DNA of 64,000 nt from Scybalousia_A sp963540815 (lineage in GTDB: Bacteria > Bacteroidota > Bacteroidia > Bacteroidales > P3): the NCBI GenBank assembly GCA_963540815.1, contig CAUTQY010000009.1:5200-69199 (forward strand), given 5' to 3'. The notes beneath the pieces are model-generated. The model searched no databases, had not been told where the DNA came from, and saw nothing but the letters and a program-made list of their open reading frames with translations. Shown here piece after piece: positions 26,707 through 35,199 of the stretch (positions within the stretch are counted from its first letter, which is position 1; the number at the start of each line of letters is the position of its first letter). Made by a program: the position numbers and the translations under genes.

Positions 26707-28746
26707 TTACCAAAGTTTCAAACGTTCGCTTGGTTTGATATACATTTTATCCGAGGGTTTTACATCAAAAGCATCGTACCACATATCTATATGAGGTAAG
26801 GCACCGTTTACCCTCCAACGTCCCAAAGAGTGAGGGTCGGATTTGGTTAACTGTCTTATTGCTTGCTCGGTTATATTGCTTGCCCAAACGCCGGCGTACG
26901 CAAGAAAAAATCTTTGGTCTGCCGTAAATCCGTCTATAACGGGAAGCGGTTTTGTTTTTGTAGCATTCTTGTAAGCATACCATGCTACTTGCAAACCTCC
27001 GTGGTCTGCCAAGTTTTCACCCAAAGTAAGTTGTCCGTTAGCGTTAAGGTCTGGCATAACCTTGATTTTCGAAAAGAACTCAACGTATTGTTTGCCTTTT
27101 TCTTTAAAGTTTTCCACATCGGAGGCTACCCACCAGTCCGTCATATTGCCGTCTTTGTCGTAATGTGAGCCTTGGTCGTCAAAACCGTGTGTCATTTCGT
27201 GACCTATAACCACGCCTATTGCTCCGTAATTGAAGGCATCGTCTGCCTTCGGGTCAAAGAAAGGGTATTGCAATATACCGGCGGGAAAACAAATTTCATT
27301 AGTCGTAGGGTTATAGTAAGCATTAACGGTTTGGGGATACATTTGCCACTCGTCTATATCAACGGGTTTGCCCGCTCTTTTTTCTATCTTATCTTTTGTC
27401 CAAAAACGATTGCATTCCATTATATTTTCATAATAGGATTTGCTATTGTCTATGTTCAAAGCCGACATATCCGTCCAAGTATCGGGATAACCTATTTTCA
27501 CATAAAAAGTAAGCAATTTTTCCAAAGCGGCAAGTTTGGTCTCTGTTGTCATCCAGTCCTGAGCTTTTATTCTTTCTGCCAAAGCAATTTGAAGATTTTT
27601 TACAAGTTTTGCCATTCTTTCTTTGGAAGACTTAGGGAAATACTTCTCGGCATACATTTTACCAAGCGCCTCGCCCATTTGTTTTTCTACCTGAGAGGTG
27701 GCACGTCTCCATCTCGGTTGCATTTCTTTGGAACCGGAAAGAGTTTTGCCAAAGAAATCAAAATTAGCCTCTGCTATTTCGTCGCTAAGGTATGAAGCGG
27801 CGGAAGTAATTACATCCCATTCCAAATAATCCTTGTACTCCTCGGGTTTGATTTTGGCAAGAATACCATTTAATCCCAAAACAAAAGCGGGTTGTCCTAC
27901 TACCATATTTTGAATATAAGCATCTTTTACCCCCATTGCATTCATAGTCTTACGCAATGGAATGTTAGGATATTTGGTTTCAAAATCTTGCAGAGTCATT
28001 TTGTTGTAGTTTGCCTCCACGTCTCTCAATTCCGTACGAGACAAAGATACTTTTGCAATTTCGGTCTCCACTTTCATGATGTTTTGCATTTTCTTTTTGG
28101 CATCTTTTTCTTTGAAACCAAAAAGTTTAAACATACGAACTATGTGATTTTTATACGCCTCTCGTATTGTTTTGGTGTTCTCATCGTTGTCCAAATAGTA
28201 CTCTTTTTGTCCAAGGGTTAATCCGCTTTGATATACGTTGAGAATGTTGTTTTTGGAATCTTTTTCGTCTGCACCAAATCCCATATAAATAAATTCCTGC
28301 AAACCCATAGGAGCATATTTTAGTTGCCAATCCAAAAGCTGAGCGTTGGTTTTGCAAGCCTCCAACTCTTTTATAAAAGGCATAAGCGGAGATACTCCGT
28401 CGTTATTTCTTTTGGTAGAATCCATTGCCATTTTGTAAAGGTCGGCAAGTTTTTGTTCCGTTGTACCTTTGGGGTATGTTTTTTGTAATAAATCGTTGAG
28501 TATGGAATTTATTCTTTCGCTATTGTCTTTTGCCAATTGGTCAAAAGAACCGAAACGAGAATAAGCGGCAGGCAAAGGGTTGTTTCTCATCCAGCCTCCG
28601 CAAGCAAACTCATAGAAATCGTCTGCCGGTTTTGCAGTTTTGTTCAGATTTTCGGGTCTTATACCCGAGGACAAATTTTCTTGTCCGTTTGCAGCAAGTC
28701 CCATACATGCAAAAAACATTATGGGTAAAAGTTTAGTCATCTTCAT
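26707..28746 (-). CDS. M13 family zinc metallopeptidase (neprilysin/PepO type), exported
   Basis: A 679-residue exported endopeptidase with a signal peptide (ending GLAANGQ). The full M13 fold is present: N-terminal helical domain beginning NKTAKPADDFYEFACGGWM, and a C-terminal catalytic domain. The zinc site is VIGHEMTHGFDDQG (His516, Glu517, His520), with the third ligand Glu577 in LGENLADHGG. The substrate-binding NAYYNPTTNEICFPAGILQ is also present, and it ends with SxxMYIKPSERLKLW, the family terminus. Members cut short peptides. The N-terminus lacks a lipobox, so it is probably periplasmic or secreted. Confidence 0.94.
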   Translation of the reverse strand: MKMTKLLPIMFFACMGLAANGQENLSSGIRPENLNKTAKPADDFYEFACGGWMRNNPLPAAYSRFGSFDQLAKDNSERINSILNDLLQKTYPKGTTEQKLADLYKMAMDSTKRNNDGVSPLMPFIKELEACKTNAQLLDWQLKYAPMGLQEFIYMGFGADEKDSKNNILNVYQSGLTLGQKEYYLDNDENTKTIREAYKNHIVRMFKLFGFKEKDAKKKMQNIMKVETEIAKVSLSRTELRDVEANYNKMTLQDFETKYPNIPLRKTMNAMGVKDAYIQNMVVGQPAFVLGLNGILAKIKPEEYKDYLEWDVITSAASYLSDEIAEANFDFFGKTLSGSKEMQPRWRRATSQVEKQMGEALGKMYAEKYFPKSSKERMAKLVKNLQIALAERIKAQDWMTTETKLAALEKLLTFYVKIGYPDTWTDMSALNIDNSKSYYENIMECNRFWTKDKIEKRAGKPVDIDEWQMYPQTVNAYYNPTTNEICFPAGILQYPFFDPKADDAFNYGAIGVVIGHEMTHGFDDQGSHYDKDGNMTDWWVASDVENFKEKGKQYVEFFSKIKVMPDLNANGQLTLGENLADHGGLQVAWYAYKNATKTKPLPVIDGFTADQRFFLAYAGVWASNITEQAIRQLTKSDPHSLGRWRVNGALPHIDMWYDAFDVKPSDKMYIKPSERLKLW

Positions 28747-28792
28747 CTATGTATTTAATTTGTTTGGTTGTTATTTTCCTATCATAAAAACA

Positions 28793-28825
28793 CTATGTTT
28801 GATATAATCAATATACCAAACATAG
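28793..28825 (-). terminator. Probable terminator of the TPR gene
   Basis: Nine-base stem CTATGTTTG / CAAACATAG around a 15-nt loop, followed on the minus strand by TGTTTTTA. Lies 22 nt past the stop of the TPR gene. Confidence 0.5.
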
Positions 28826-28846
28826 CCTCTGTCTTTTTATTATTCT

Positions 28847-29875
28847 TTAGTTTGTGGCTTTCAGTTTTTTTATCATCTCCATATCCGCTTTTGCGCCGTT
28901 TACGTCTTTGAGAGCTTGTTTGCTGGCGCCTCTTCTCTGCAAGGCTTGTATTTTCATATTTTTTGCAGTACTCTCGTTATCAATAACTTTATCCATATCG
29001 GCTATGGTTTCTTTGTATTTTTTTAGTTTAAAGTAAGCATTACCTCTTTGATAAATTATGTTTATATCCTCTGGAGAAATACTCAAATAAGAATCACAAT
29101 CCGCCAAGACTTGTTCAAAATTACCCAAATTACCGTTTATGGTAGCACGATACTGATAAAGTTTTGTAGTCTTTACGCCCAACTCTTCCGCTTTGGTATA
29201 GTCGTTTAAGGCGTTTTGATATCCTTCGGGTGTTTTCAAAGAATAGTTGGCAAACGCCCTATCTTCGTAATAAGTTGCCTCGTTGGGGTTGATTTCTATG
29301 GCTTTAGTATAATAAGTAATTGCGTTTGCCCAATCTTCGCCTATGGCATAAGCAGCCGCTATGTTTTCGCAAATACTTGCATTGTTTGCCTCCAAGGAAA
29401 GGACTTGTTTGAGAACATCTATATAATTTGCGTACTCTTTTAGATTTTGATAAGCATTAGCCTTTTCCAACAAAGCCTCTTTGTCGTTAGGGTTCATGTT
29501 TAGAAGAGTATTTGCATCCTCTATTGCTTGTTTGGAATAGCCTTGTTTGTTATAAGAAAGTATTCTAAACATATAAGCTTTTTGCAAAGCGTCTTTATCC
29601 TCGGGGTTTGAGTTTATGAAAGTCGTAAGGTCGGCTACCGCACCTTGATAATTATTGACTTGATATTCTGCTACGCCCTTGTAGTAGTGGGCAAAATTCC
29701 AATTTGGCACTTCACTTATACACTGATTAAATGAACTTATCATTTCTTGCCAATTCTTGTTGGCGTTAAGGTTGCTATAGGTGTCTATCCATTTATTGAG
29801 GATCTCTTCTTCGCTTTGAGCAAACATTATCGTACTTGATAGAATCAAAGCAAGCGTTAAAAATATTTTCTTCAT
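28847..29875 (-). CDS. Exported TPR protein
   Basis: A 342-residue protein with a signal peptide (ending TIMFAQ) and about eight consecutive tetratricopeptide repeats. Well-formed examples include AHYYKGVAEYQVNNYQGAVADLTTFINSNP and AAAYAIGEDWANAITYYTKAIEINPNE. The NPED/NPN spacing at 34-residue intervals is clear. The C-terminus has a short helical tail. A periplasmic protein-interaction scaffold is likely; the partner is not evident. It is separated from trmB by 93 nt. Confidence 0.85.
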   Translation of the reverse strand: MKKIFLTLALILSSTIMFAQSEEEILNKWIDTYSNLNANKNWQEMISSFNQCISEVPNWNFAHYYKGVAEYQVNNYQGAVADLTTFINSNPEDKDALQKAYMFRILSYNKQGYSKQAIEDANTLLNMNPNDKEALLEKANAYQNLKEYANYIDVLKQVLSLEANNASICENIAAAYAIGEDWANAITYYTKAIEINPNEATYYEDRAFANYSLKTPEGYQNALNDYTKAEELGVKTTKLYQYRATINGNLGNFEQVLADCDSYLSISPEDINIIYQRGNAYFKLKKYKETIADMDKVIDNESTAKNMKIQALQRRGASKQALKDVNGAKADMEMIKKLKATN

Positions 29876-29968
29876 CGTCTAATTATGTATTTTTGTTAGT
29901 TCCCATAAAGTAAAATGTCTATAATCTAACGCAAAATGGCAATGTGTTATTATTTTGAATTAAATTTT

Positions 29969-30628
29969 TTACAGTTGAAATTTTATATATTTAATTGTCT
30001 TGCCATAGTTTAAATACATTTTTTCATAAAAAGTTTGTATCTCTTTTACCTCATCTTCTACGTCCGTATTATAGAGGTCGGAGGTTTCAAAAATAATCCT
30101 ATGTCCTTCTTCTTTAAGCATTTGAGAAGTATATTCGTACAACTCCTCGCTGTCTGTTTTTAGGTATAAGAATCCTTCTTTGCTTAGAATTTTTGAGTAT
30201 CTTTCCAAAAATCTCGGGCAAGTCAACCTTTTGTTTTCGTTTTTTATTTGAGGGTCGCAAAACGTTATCCATATTTCTTGCACTTCCTCGGGAGCAAAAA
30301 AACTTTCTATCATCTGTATATGACAACGCAAAAAAGCAACATTATTCATCTGGTTGTCAAAAGCCGTTTTGCAACCTCTCCATAGCCTTGCCCCTTTGAT
30401 ATCCATACCTATAAAATTTTTTTCTTTGTGCTTTTGTGCCAAACCCACGGTATATTCTCCTTTGCCGCAACCGAGTTCCAAAACAATAGGATTGTTGTTT
30501 TTAAAATAATCTTCCTTCCAACGTCCCCTAAGAAAAAAAGGTTTGTCTCTTATTTGTTCGTAAGGTATTTGAAACAGATTATCAAAGGTAAGATTTTCTG
30601 CAAATCTTTCTAGTTTGTTTTTTCCCAT
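29969..30628 (-). CDS. trmB: tRNA (guanine-N7-)-methyltransferase
   Basis: A 219-residue SAM-dependent enzyme that makes m7G46 in the variable loop of tRNA. The SAM site VLELGCGKGEYTVGLA, the NFIGMDIKGARLWRGCKTA segment, and the family motif WITFCDPQIKNENKRLTCPRFLERY (the form PDPWPKxRHxKRRL is diverged here) identify it. The divergent DPQIKNENKRL is the Bacteroidetes version. Positioned 15 nt downstream of tsaB on the same strand. Confidence 0.9.
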   Translation of the reverse strand: MGKNKLERFAENLTFDNLFQIPYEQIRDKPFFLRGRWKEDYFKNNNPIVLELGCGKGEYTVGLAQKHKEKNFIGMDIKGARLWRGCKTAFDNQMNNVAFLRCHIQMIESFFAPEEVQEIWITFCDPQIKNENKRLTCPRFLERYSKILSKEGFLYLKTDSEELYEYTSQMLKEEGHRIIFETSDLYNTDVEDEVKEIQTFYEKMYLNYGKTIKYIKFQL

Positions 30629-30643
30629 ATTGTTTTTATTTTT

Positions 30644-31342
30644 TTAATATAAACCCTTAACAACGGATTTTTGGGCAATAAAATCCTTTAGATAATAGGG
30701 TTCAAAATAAGCCGTGTTTTCAAAATCTTTGTTTATATATTTTGCCAAAGCAAGTTCTGCCATATATTCGGCACTAAGTGTTATACCCTCATCGTACAAG
30801 TATATATTATTGTTGAGTATATTTTTGCATTTTTCTGCCCCGTTGCCTACGACTATAATTTTTTTGTCTTTATGATAAGGCTTGTATAAATCCTCCTCTA
30901 TAATATCGGCAGAGATAGGTTTGATGATTCTAATATTCTCATCATACAGAGCCGTATATACTTCCATTCTTTTTGCATCTATCATGGGTAGATAAAAAGA
31001 GTTCGGGTATTTTTTTAAGGCTCTATAAGCAAGTATTTGCAAAGTATCTATTGCTATTATAGGGATACTCAGAGCGTAAGCCAAGCCTTTGGCAGAAGAT
31101 ATGCCTATCCTAAGTCCGGTATATGAGCCAGGACCTTTGCTAACGGCAACAGCGTTTAAATCCTTGCGTAAGGATTGTCCGTACTCCCAGAATACCTCCT
31201 CTATAAAAGTGGCAAGTACTTTGGAATGTGAATTCTCTTGAGTGCTTATTCTTTTGCAAAGTATTTGATTCTCTTTGCTAAGAGCAACGGAGCATATTTC
31301 CGTAGCGGTGTCTATGGATAATATCAGCGGTTTGTCTGTCAT
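30644..31342 (-). CDS. tsaB: tRNA threonylcarbamoyladenosine biosynthesis protein TsaB
   Basis: A 232-residue ASKHA-fold protein without catalytic residues of its own that scaffolds TsaD and TsaE in t6A37 synthesis. The N-terminal ILSIDTATEICSVAL, the AVSKGPGSYTGLRIGISSAKGLAYAL motif and the central MIDAKRMEVYTALYD match TsaB. A TAATTTTG element (31354-31361) lies 12 nt upstream of the start. The window also holds tcdA, which acts on the product of this pathway. Confidence 0.92.
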   Translation of the reverse strand: MTDKPLILSIDTATEICSVALSKENQILCKRISTQENSHSKVLATFIEEVFWEYGQSLRKDLNAVAVSKGPGSYTGLRIGISSAKGLAYALSIPIIAIDTLQILAYRALKKYPNSFYLPMIDAKRMEVYTALYDENIRIIKPISADIIEEDLYKPYHKDKKIIVVGNGAEKCKNILNNNIYLYDEGITLSAEYMAELALAKYINKDFENTAYFEPYYLKDFIAQKSVVKGLY

Positions 31343-31353
31343 TTGTTTTTTTG

Positions 31354-31361
31354 CAAAATTA
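31354..31361 (-). promoter_or_regulatory. -7 promoter element of tsaB-trmB
   Basis: TAATTTTG on the minus strand, 12 nt upstream of the tsaB ATG, so the leader would be only a few nucleotides long. Confidence 0.5.
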
Positions 31362-31384
31362 GTAAAAAAACTTTGACCGCTTAT

Positions 31385-31933
31385 TTATTCAAAGAGATAG
31401 GAAGAGGAAATTACTTTATCCATTTTGATGTCAAAACTTTCCATAGGTACGTTTTCCACTATTTGAAAGTCAAAGCAAACTCCTATCTTCACAGCCCTTA
31501 TTGTGCTCAATAATCTATCATAAAAACCCCTACCTCTTCCCATACGATTTTTTTTGCTGTCAAAAGCAACACCCGGCACTATCATCATTTTTATATCCTC
31601 CAAGGTCGCATATTCCTTACCCACCGGTTCCAATATGCCGAATTGTTCTCCTGCTCTCATACTGTTTTGCCCCAAATATTGTCTAAGAATCAAATCGTCT
31701 CCTTCTACACAAGGCAATAATATTGTTTTTTCTTGATACCATTTGTTCACAAAATCCCAAGTATATACCTCGTCCTCCATAGACCAATAACACAGCACAA
31801 CGTCAGCTTTTGGGAAAATATTCAGCCCTTCTATTTTTTCAAAAATAGGTAGAGATAGTTGTCTTTTTTTTTCAAAAGAGTAGAGTTTTTTTTGCTCCCT
31901 TATTTTTTTTCTAAGTATTTTTTTGTCTTCCAT
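31385..31933 (-). CDS. 5-formyltetrahydrofolate cyclo-ligase
   Basis: A 182-residue enzyme converting 5-formyl-THF to 5,10-methenyl-THF with ATP. The N-terminal basic helix (KKILRKKIREQKKLYS), the substrate region EVYTWDFVNKW and the ATP-site motif MIVPGVAFDSKKNRMGRGRGFYDRLL are typical. The final CFDFQIVENVPMESFDIKMDKVIS also matches. It may share a transcript with tsaB-trmB but has its own gap of 42 nt. Confidence 0.92.
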   Translation of the reverse strand: MEDKKILRKKIREQKKLYSFEKKRQLSLPIFEKIEGLNIFPKADVVLCYWSMEDEVYTWDFVNKWYQEKTILLPCVEGDDLILRQYLGQNSMRAGEQFGILEPVGKEYATLEDIKMMIVPGVAFDSKKNRMGRGRGFYDRLLSTIRAVKIGVCFDFQIVENVPMESFDIKMDKVISSSYLFE

Positions 31934-31959
31934 AAAAATAAAAGCAATTATAAAATAAT

Positions 31960-32660
31960 CTATAACGACTTGGTTGTTTTTCTTTTAAAAAGTATTCTTG
32001 AATACTTTTTTTTACCATTTATGTAAGGATAACCTATATTAAACTCCGTAATTTGTGTTGAAACCATTTCTTCGCAAATTTTGAATTGTTTCGGGTTGTA
32101 TAAGTAATCGCATTCTTGTTACCTATAATCAAAAACTTTTTATCATATTCTATCAGTTGTGAAACATATTCTATAAATAAGGAAAAAGGCGGATTGGTTA
32201 CCACTATATCGCTTTGCCTCAATAGTTCTTTGCATTCCTCACTACGAAAATCTCCGTTTTCTTCGAGTTCGCTAACAACATTGCCTTGCTTTAACAACAA
32301 CTGAACGTCTGCCAAATCTACCACTCCGTCATTGTTTAAATCCTCAACCTTATCAACAATAACCTTATAGGCAGGCTTCTTTTCCTTATCTTGTTCGTTA
32401 AATAAAGACAACTCTCTGCCCGCAACAGAAGAACCGTTGTAACAGGTGCAGATAAGACGTTTGAGTTTGTAATCATTAAACTTCAAAACAAAGAATTTGA
32501 AAAAATGGCTTTCGTAAGGGTCATCGCAATTGCAAAAAACGGTCTTGCCTTTAAAGTGTTCCTTATAGTGTCTTAACTTTTCGGCAATGTCTTCTATTGG
32601 GGTATAAAATTCATCGTTCCTTGCCTCTTTTGCTTGGTGCAAACTCTTATTCTTTGCCAT
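31960..32660 (-). pseudogene. Internally deleted EcoRI-type adenine-specific methyltransferase
   Basis: The first ~190 codons read as the EcoRI-methylase family: NDEFYTPIEDIAEKLRHY, VFCNCDDPYESHFFKFF, GDFRSEECKELLRQSDIVVTNPPFSLF (catalytic NPPF) and FLIIGNKNAITY. A dockerin-like DLNNDGVVDLADVQLLL insert sits in the middle, as I recall from other members. After NAITY the frame ends as TTRNNSKF... at 32034. In another frame, the DNA right after this point encodes YNPKQFKICEE and YPYINGKKKYSRILFKRK, down to a TAG at 31960. That is the family's C-terminus. About 100 residues have therefore been deleted with a frameshift at ACTTA/TACAAC. The product would be inactive. Confidence 0.78.
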
Positions 32661-32882
32661 TGGTCTTTATGTCCTATTCTGTTTGATTTTATTTGATTTT
32701 AAAGGTTTATTTGTCGGATTTCCTGCGATTATCCTCTTTGCAAAAATACGAATAAAAAAAACTACTGACCTTATTTTTGCTAAAAAGATAGAAAATTTGA
32801 CAACCTTTTACAAAATACGGATTACTTATGTTTTCCGCCTCCGTAATTGCGAACGAAAGGGAAGCAATCCATAAAACAATAC

Positions 32883-33143
32883 GTCATTGCGAGCCGTAAG
32901 TCGTGACAATCCATTCCGCTTTATACTTTTGCAATACCTTATAAGAATTTTGCCTTTCTTTGTTTGGATTCTGCCAAACAGCGATTCGTTATCAAAAAAA
33001 CCACCTTTTTTGAGTCAAAAAACCACCTTTTTTTGATGAAAAAAGGTGGTTTTTTCATCATCGAAACAAAGAGTGGCAGAAACCAAAAGCCATTTGGCAG
33101 AATTATAATAGAAAATGGACTGCTTCACTGCGTTCGCAACGAC
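32883..33143 (+). repeat. MITE-like palindromic element, full-length copy A (261 bp)
   Basis: Ends are imperfect terminal inverted repeats: GTCATTGCGAG...GACAATCCAT at the left and ATGGACTGCTTC...CGCAACGAC at the right. Inside are inverted ATTCTGCCAAA and TTTGGCAGAAT boxes. The centre (about 32994-33056) has three A/T-flanked five-base cores, CCACC, CCACC and GGTGG. The third pairs with either of the first two to form a long hairpin. It encodes no protein. The copy at 42486-42746 is inverted relative to it and the same length. Confidence 0.8.
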
Positions 33144-33145
33144 GC

Positions 33146-33256
33146 GTTGTTTGAGATTGTCATGACTTTTTGTGAAGTCTCGCAAGGACGAAAAGGAAGG
33201 TCGCAATGACTATATATGAGGACTTGCAATGACTATATATGAGGACTTGCAATGAC
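33146..33256. repeat. Cluster of partial repeat ends and a two-unit tandem repeat
   Basis: Next to copy A are additional half-ends of the same family (for example AGTCTCGCAAGGAC and GGTCGCAATGAC). Two perfect tandem units of TGACTATATATGAGGACTTGCAA follow at about 33207-33252. They may be remains of nested insertions. The tandem array is too short and uninterrupted to be a CRISPR. Confidence 0.6.
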
Positions 33257-33428
33257 ACAAAAGGGCGGGAAGGGAGAGTTTGCAACGAATCTTTTTGGCG
33301 TATTGAATATTTACAATTTCATAAACTTCAATGCCATTTTGTTCAATTTAATTTTTTAGATCCGTTGTTATTTCGTTCAATTGTTTCGGCATAAACACAA
33401 GAGGCTATACGTTTGGAAAAGAATAATC
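33247..33428 (-). repeat. 182-bp dispersed segment, copy 1 (inverted copy at 54614-54795)
   Basis: Aligned base for base over 182 bp with about a dozen substitutions, no gaps, in opposite orientation to 54614-54795. On its sense strand it reads DYSFPNV-stop-PLVFMPKQLNEITTDLKN-stop-IEQNGIEVYEIV. It therefore looks like a coding fragment broken by two stops; the other copy has no stops. On its 5' side it abuts the Cas6-like remnant, on its 3' side the repeat cluster. The function of the fragment is not recognised. Confidence 0.75.
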
Positions 33429-33787
33429 CAAACTCTGTCTGCCATACTTGCATTAAAACTCTATTTGGAATAATGTCCCGTCGTATCGTGAAATTTATTT
33501 TTTGCTCTCCTATTTGCAAAGTATGAATATCTTGTTCAAAAAATGTCCCATTGCTTTCGTACCTTCTTCTATTGCAAATATTAAAGCCAAAGAATATATT
33601 CTTTTGTACTGAATCAATGGATAAGAGTAGCGAAAGGTATCTTTTGTTGTATGATTATGAAAGAGAATGTTTCCTTTTTTGCGATATGGAAGACAAAACC
33701 GCACCGCTAAACAAAGGAATTTCATGATTGGTTATCTTGGAAATCAAATAAAATTCTTAGTGTTTTTATGTATTTACCTTTTTCCAT
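33429..33787 (-). pseudogene. Cas6-like (Cas6b-type) CRISPR endoribonuclease remnant
   Basis: Reading through shifts of frame from an ATG at 33787 gives YIKTLRILFDFQ, then NHEIPLFSGAVLSS, then LFHNHTTKDTFRYSYPLIQYKR with an IEEGTKAMGHF continuation, then FFEQDIHTLQIGEQKINF and LMQVWQTEF. The order 'EIP.FxGA', 'HNH...YPLIQYK.I', 'EG...I' and 'IG....' is that of Bacteroidetes Cas6b-type proteins. Shifts lie near a run of six T (33674 region), near a second run (T6, about 33537-33545) and upstream near 33735-33745. It is truncated where the 182-bp segment begins. No CRISPR array or other cas gene is present. Confidence 0.55.
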
Positions 33788-33823
33788 TACTCGTTAAAAA
33801 TATGTTTAAAAACGACAATAAAA

Positions 33824-33856
33824 AAAACAGCAGCCGCATAGAGCGGCTGCTGTTTT
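33824..33856. terminator. Strong bidirectional intrinsic terminator
   Basis: A perfect 14-base stem (AAAACAGCAGCCGC / GCGGCTGCTGTTTT) around a 5-nt loop, with A-run before and T-run after, lies between the decayed Cas6-like gene and pdxA. It would stop transcripts from pdxA on the minus strand. Confidence 0.8.
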
Positions 33857-34038
33857 GATATAAAAATATACTAGAAAAGCAAGGGTATTTTACCCCCTCT
33901 CATTTATAACACTGTGATAATAAACAATATATCTAATATATGATTTCATAAAAAACGCTTACTATCTCAGTTTGTTCAAATTATTTGTGCAGAGGTATTC
34001 ATAAATTTATAACCTACAAATTGTGTTACGGACAAAGT

Positions 34039-35187
34039 TTATATAACCTCTTCTTGTTCTTCTTTTTGGAGTTCTTGAGTAATATCTTCGTCAATGTTAT
34101 TATCTCTGTGCGCCTTTTGCAAGGTATTGCGAGTTAATTCGTCGTATTCTCTTCTGTTTTTGATTATTTCCACAGCCAAATAAACGGCATTGCGATAACT
34201 CTGCGCCGAGGCTTGATTTTTGCCGGCTATTTCGTATGCCGTACCATGTGCGGGTGAAGTTCTTACGTAGGGCAAACCGGCCGTAAAATTAACTCCTTCC
34301 GTAAAGGACATTAACTTAAAGGGAATTAAACCCTGGTCGTGATACAAGGCCATAACTCCGTCAAAATCATTCATAGAACCATTACCGAAAAAACCGTCGG
34401 AAGGATAAGGACCAAAGGCAAGAATACCGTTATCGTAAGCCTCTTTTATGGCAGGAGCAACAATTTGGTCGTCTTCCGTACCTATCAACCCTCTATCGCC
34501 CGCATGAGGATTGAGAGCAAGAACCGCTATTTTTGGCATACGAATTCCAAAATCCCTTTTCAGAGAATAATCCATTACTTTTAGTTTTCGCATAATAAGG
34601 TCTTTGGTAACAACTCTTGGCACATCTTTAAGTGCCAAATGATTGGTCATTATTCCTATGTGTATGTTTCTGCAAGTCATTATCATCAAAGACTCTTTTG
34701 CTCCGAATTTTCTTGTCAAATATTCCGTATGTCCGGGGAAATTAAAAGTGTCGCTTTGTATGTTTTTTTTGTTAATAGGGTTGGTTACCAAAGCATCAAT
34801 GTGTCCCTCCATTATTTCCTCGCAAGCTCTTTCCAAACTCAAAGCGGCAAGCTCCCCTCCCACTTCGGTAGGTTGCCCTATATCTATTTTTACTTCGTCG
34901 TGTATAATGTTTAGAATGTTAAACTTTTGCGGTTCTGCCTGAGAGGCATAGCGAATATTGGTAAAAGCAAAGTCATTGGCTCCTATAAGTTTTTTGTGAT
35001 AAGATAGGACCTTACTCGAACCGTATAATATAGGAGTACAAAAATCCGTCATTCTACTATCCGAAAAACATTTTAGCATAACCTCGTAGCCTATACCGTT
35101 TATATCTCCTTGCGAAATACCTATTTTTACAGGCATGTTCTCGTTGTTACGTCTGTTAAAATTACCGTTGCTGGTATAATTTGCCAT
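34039..35187 (-). CDS. pdxA: 4-hydroxythreonine-4-phosphate dehydrogenase
   Basis: A 382-residue NAD-dependent enzyme of pyridoxal phosphate synthesis by the DXP-dependent route. Metal-binding histidines lie in FPGHTEYLTRKFGA, LALNPHAGDRGLIGTED and ALYHDQGLIPFKLM. The substrate region GISQGDINGIGYEVMLKC and the C-terminal TSPAHGTAYEIAGKNQAS also match. An 18-residue leader precedes MPVKIGISQGD, so 35133 is an alternative start. The C-terminal ~40 residues are a charged tail (EEQEEVI) beyond the usual end. Preceded 12 nt upstream by leucyl aminopeptidase. Confidence 0.93.
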   Translation of the reverse strand: MANYTSNGNFNRRNNENMPVKIGISQGDINGIGYEVMLKCFSDSRMTDFCTPILYGSSKVLSYHKKLIGANDFAFTNIRYASQAEPQKFNILNIIHDEVKIDIGQPTEVGGELAALSLERACEEIMEGHIDALVTNPINKKNIQSDTFNFPGHTEYLTRKFGAKESLMIMTCRNIHIGIMTNHLALKDVPRVVTKDLIMRKLKVMDYSLKRDFGIRMPKIAVLALNPHAGDRGLIGTEDDQIVAPAIKEAYDNGILAFGPYPSDGFFGNGSMNDFDGVMALYHDQGLIPFKLMSFTEGVNFTAGLPYVRTSPAHGTAYEIAGKNQASAQSYRNAVYLAVEIIKNRREYDELTRNTLQKAHRDNNIDEDITQELQKEEQEEVI

Positions 35188-35199
35188 TATTGTATTGTT

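Noticed and set aside
27172..27795. Long open frame on the plus strand (207 codons) antisense to the M13 peptidase gene
   Set aside because: It is the complementary frame of a clear M13 catalytic domain, has no start context or family features, and its composition is that expected from the opposite strand.
32683..32874. 63-codon plus-strand frame upstream of copy A
   Set aside because: AT-rich, no recognisable features, no start context, and it runs opposite to the degraded methyltransferase promoter region.
33206..33254. Tandem repeat near 33.2 kb as a CRISPR array
   Set aside because: Only two adjacent units and no spacers; it belongs to the palindromic-repeat cluster.
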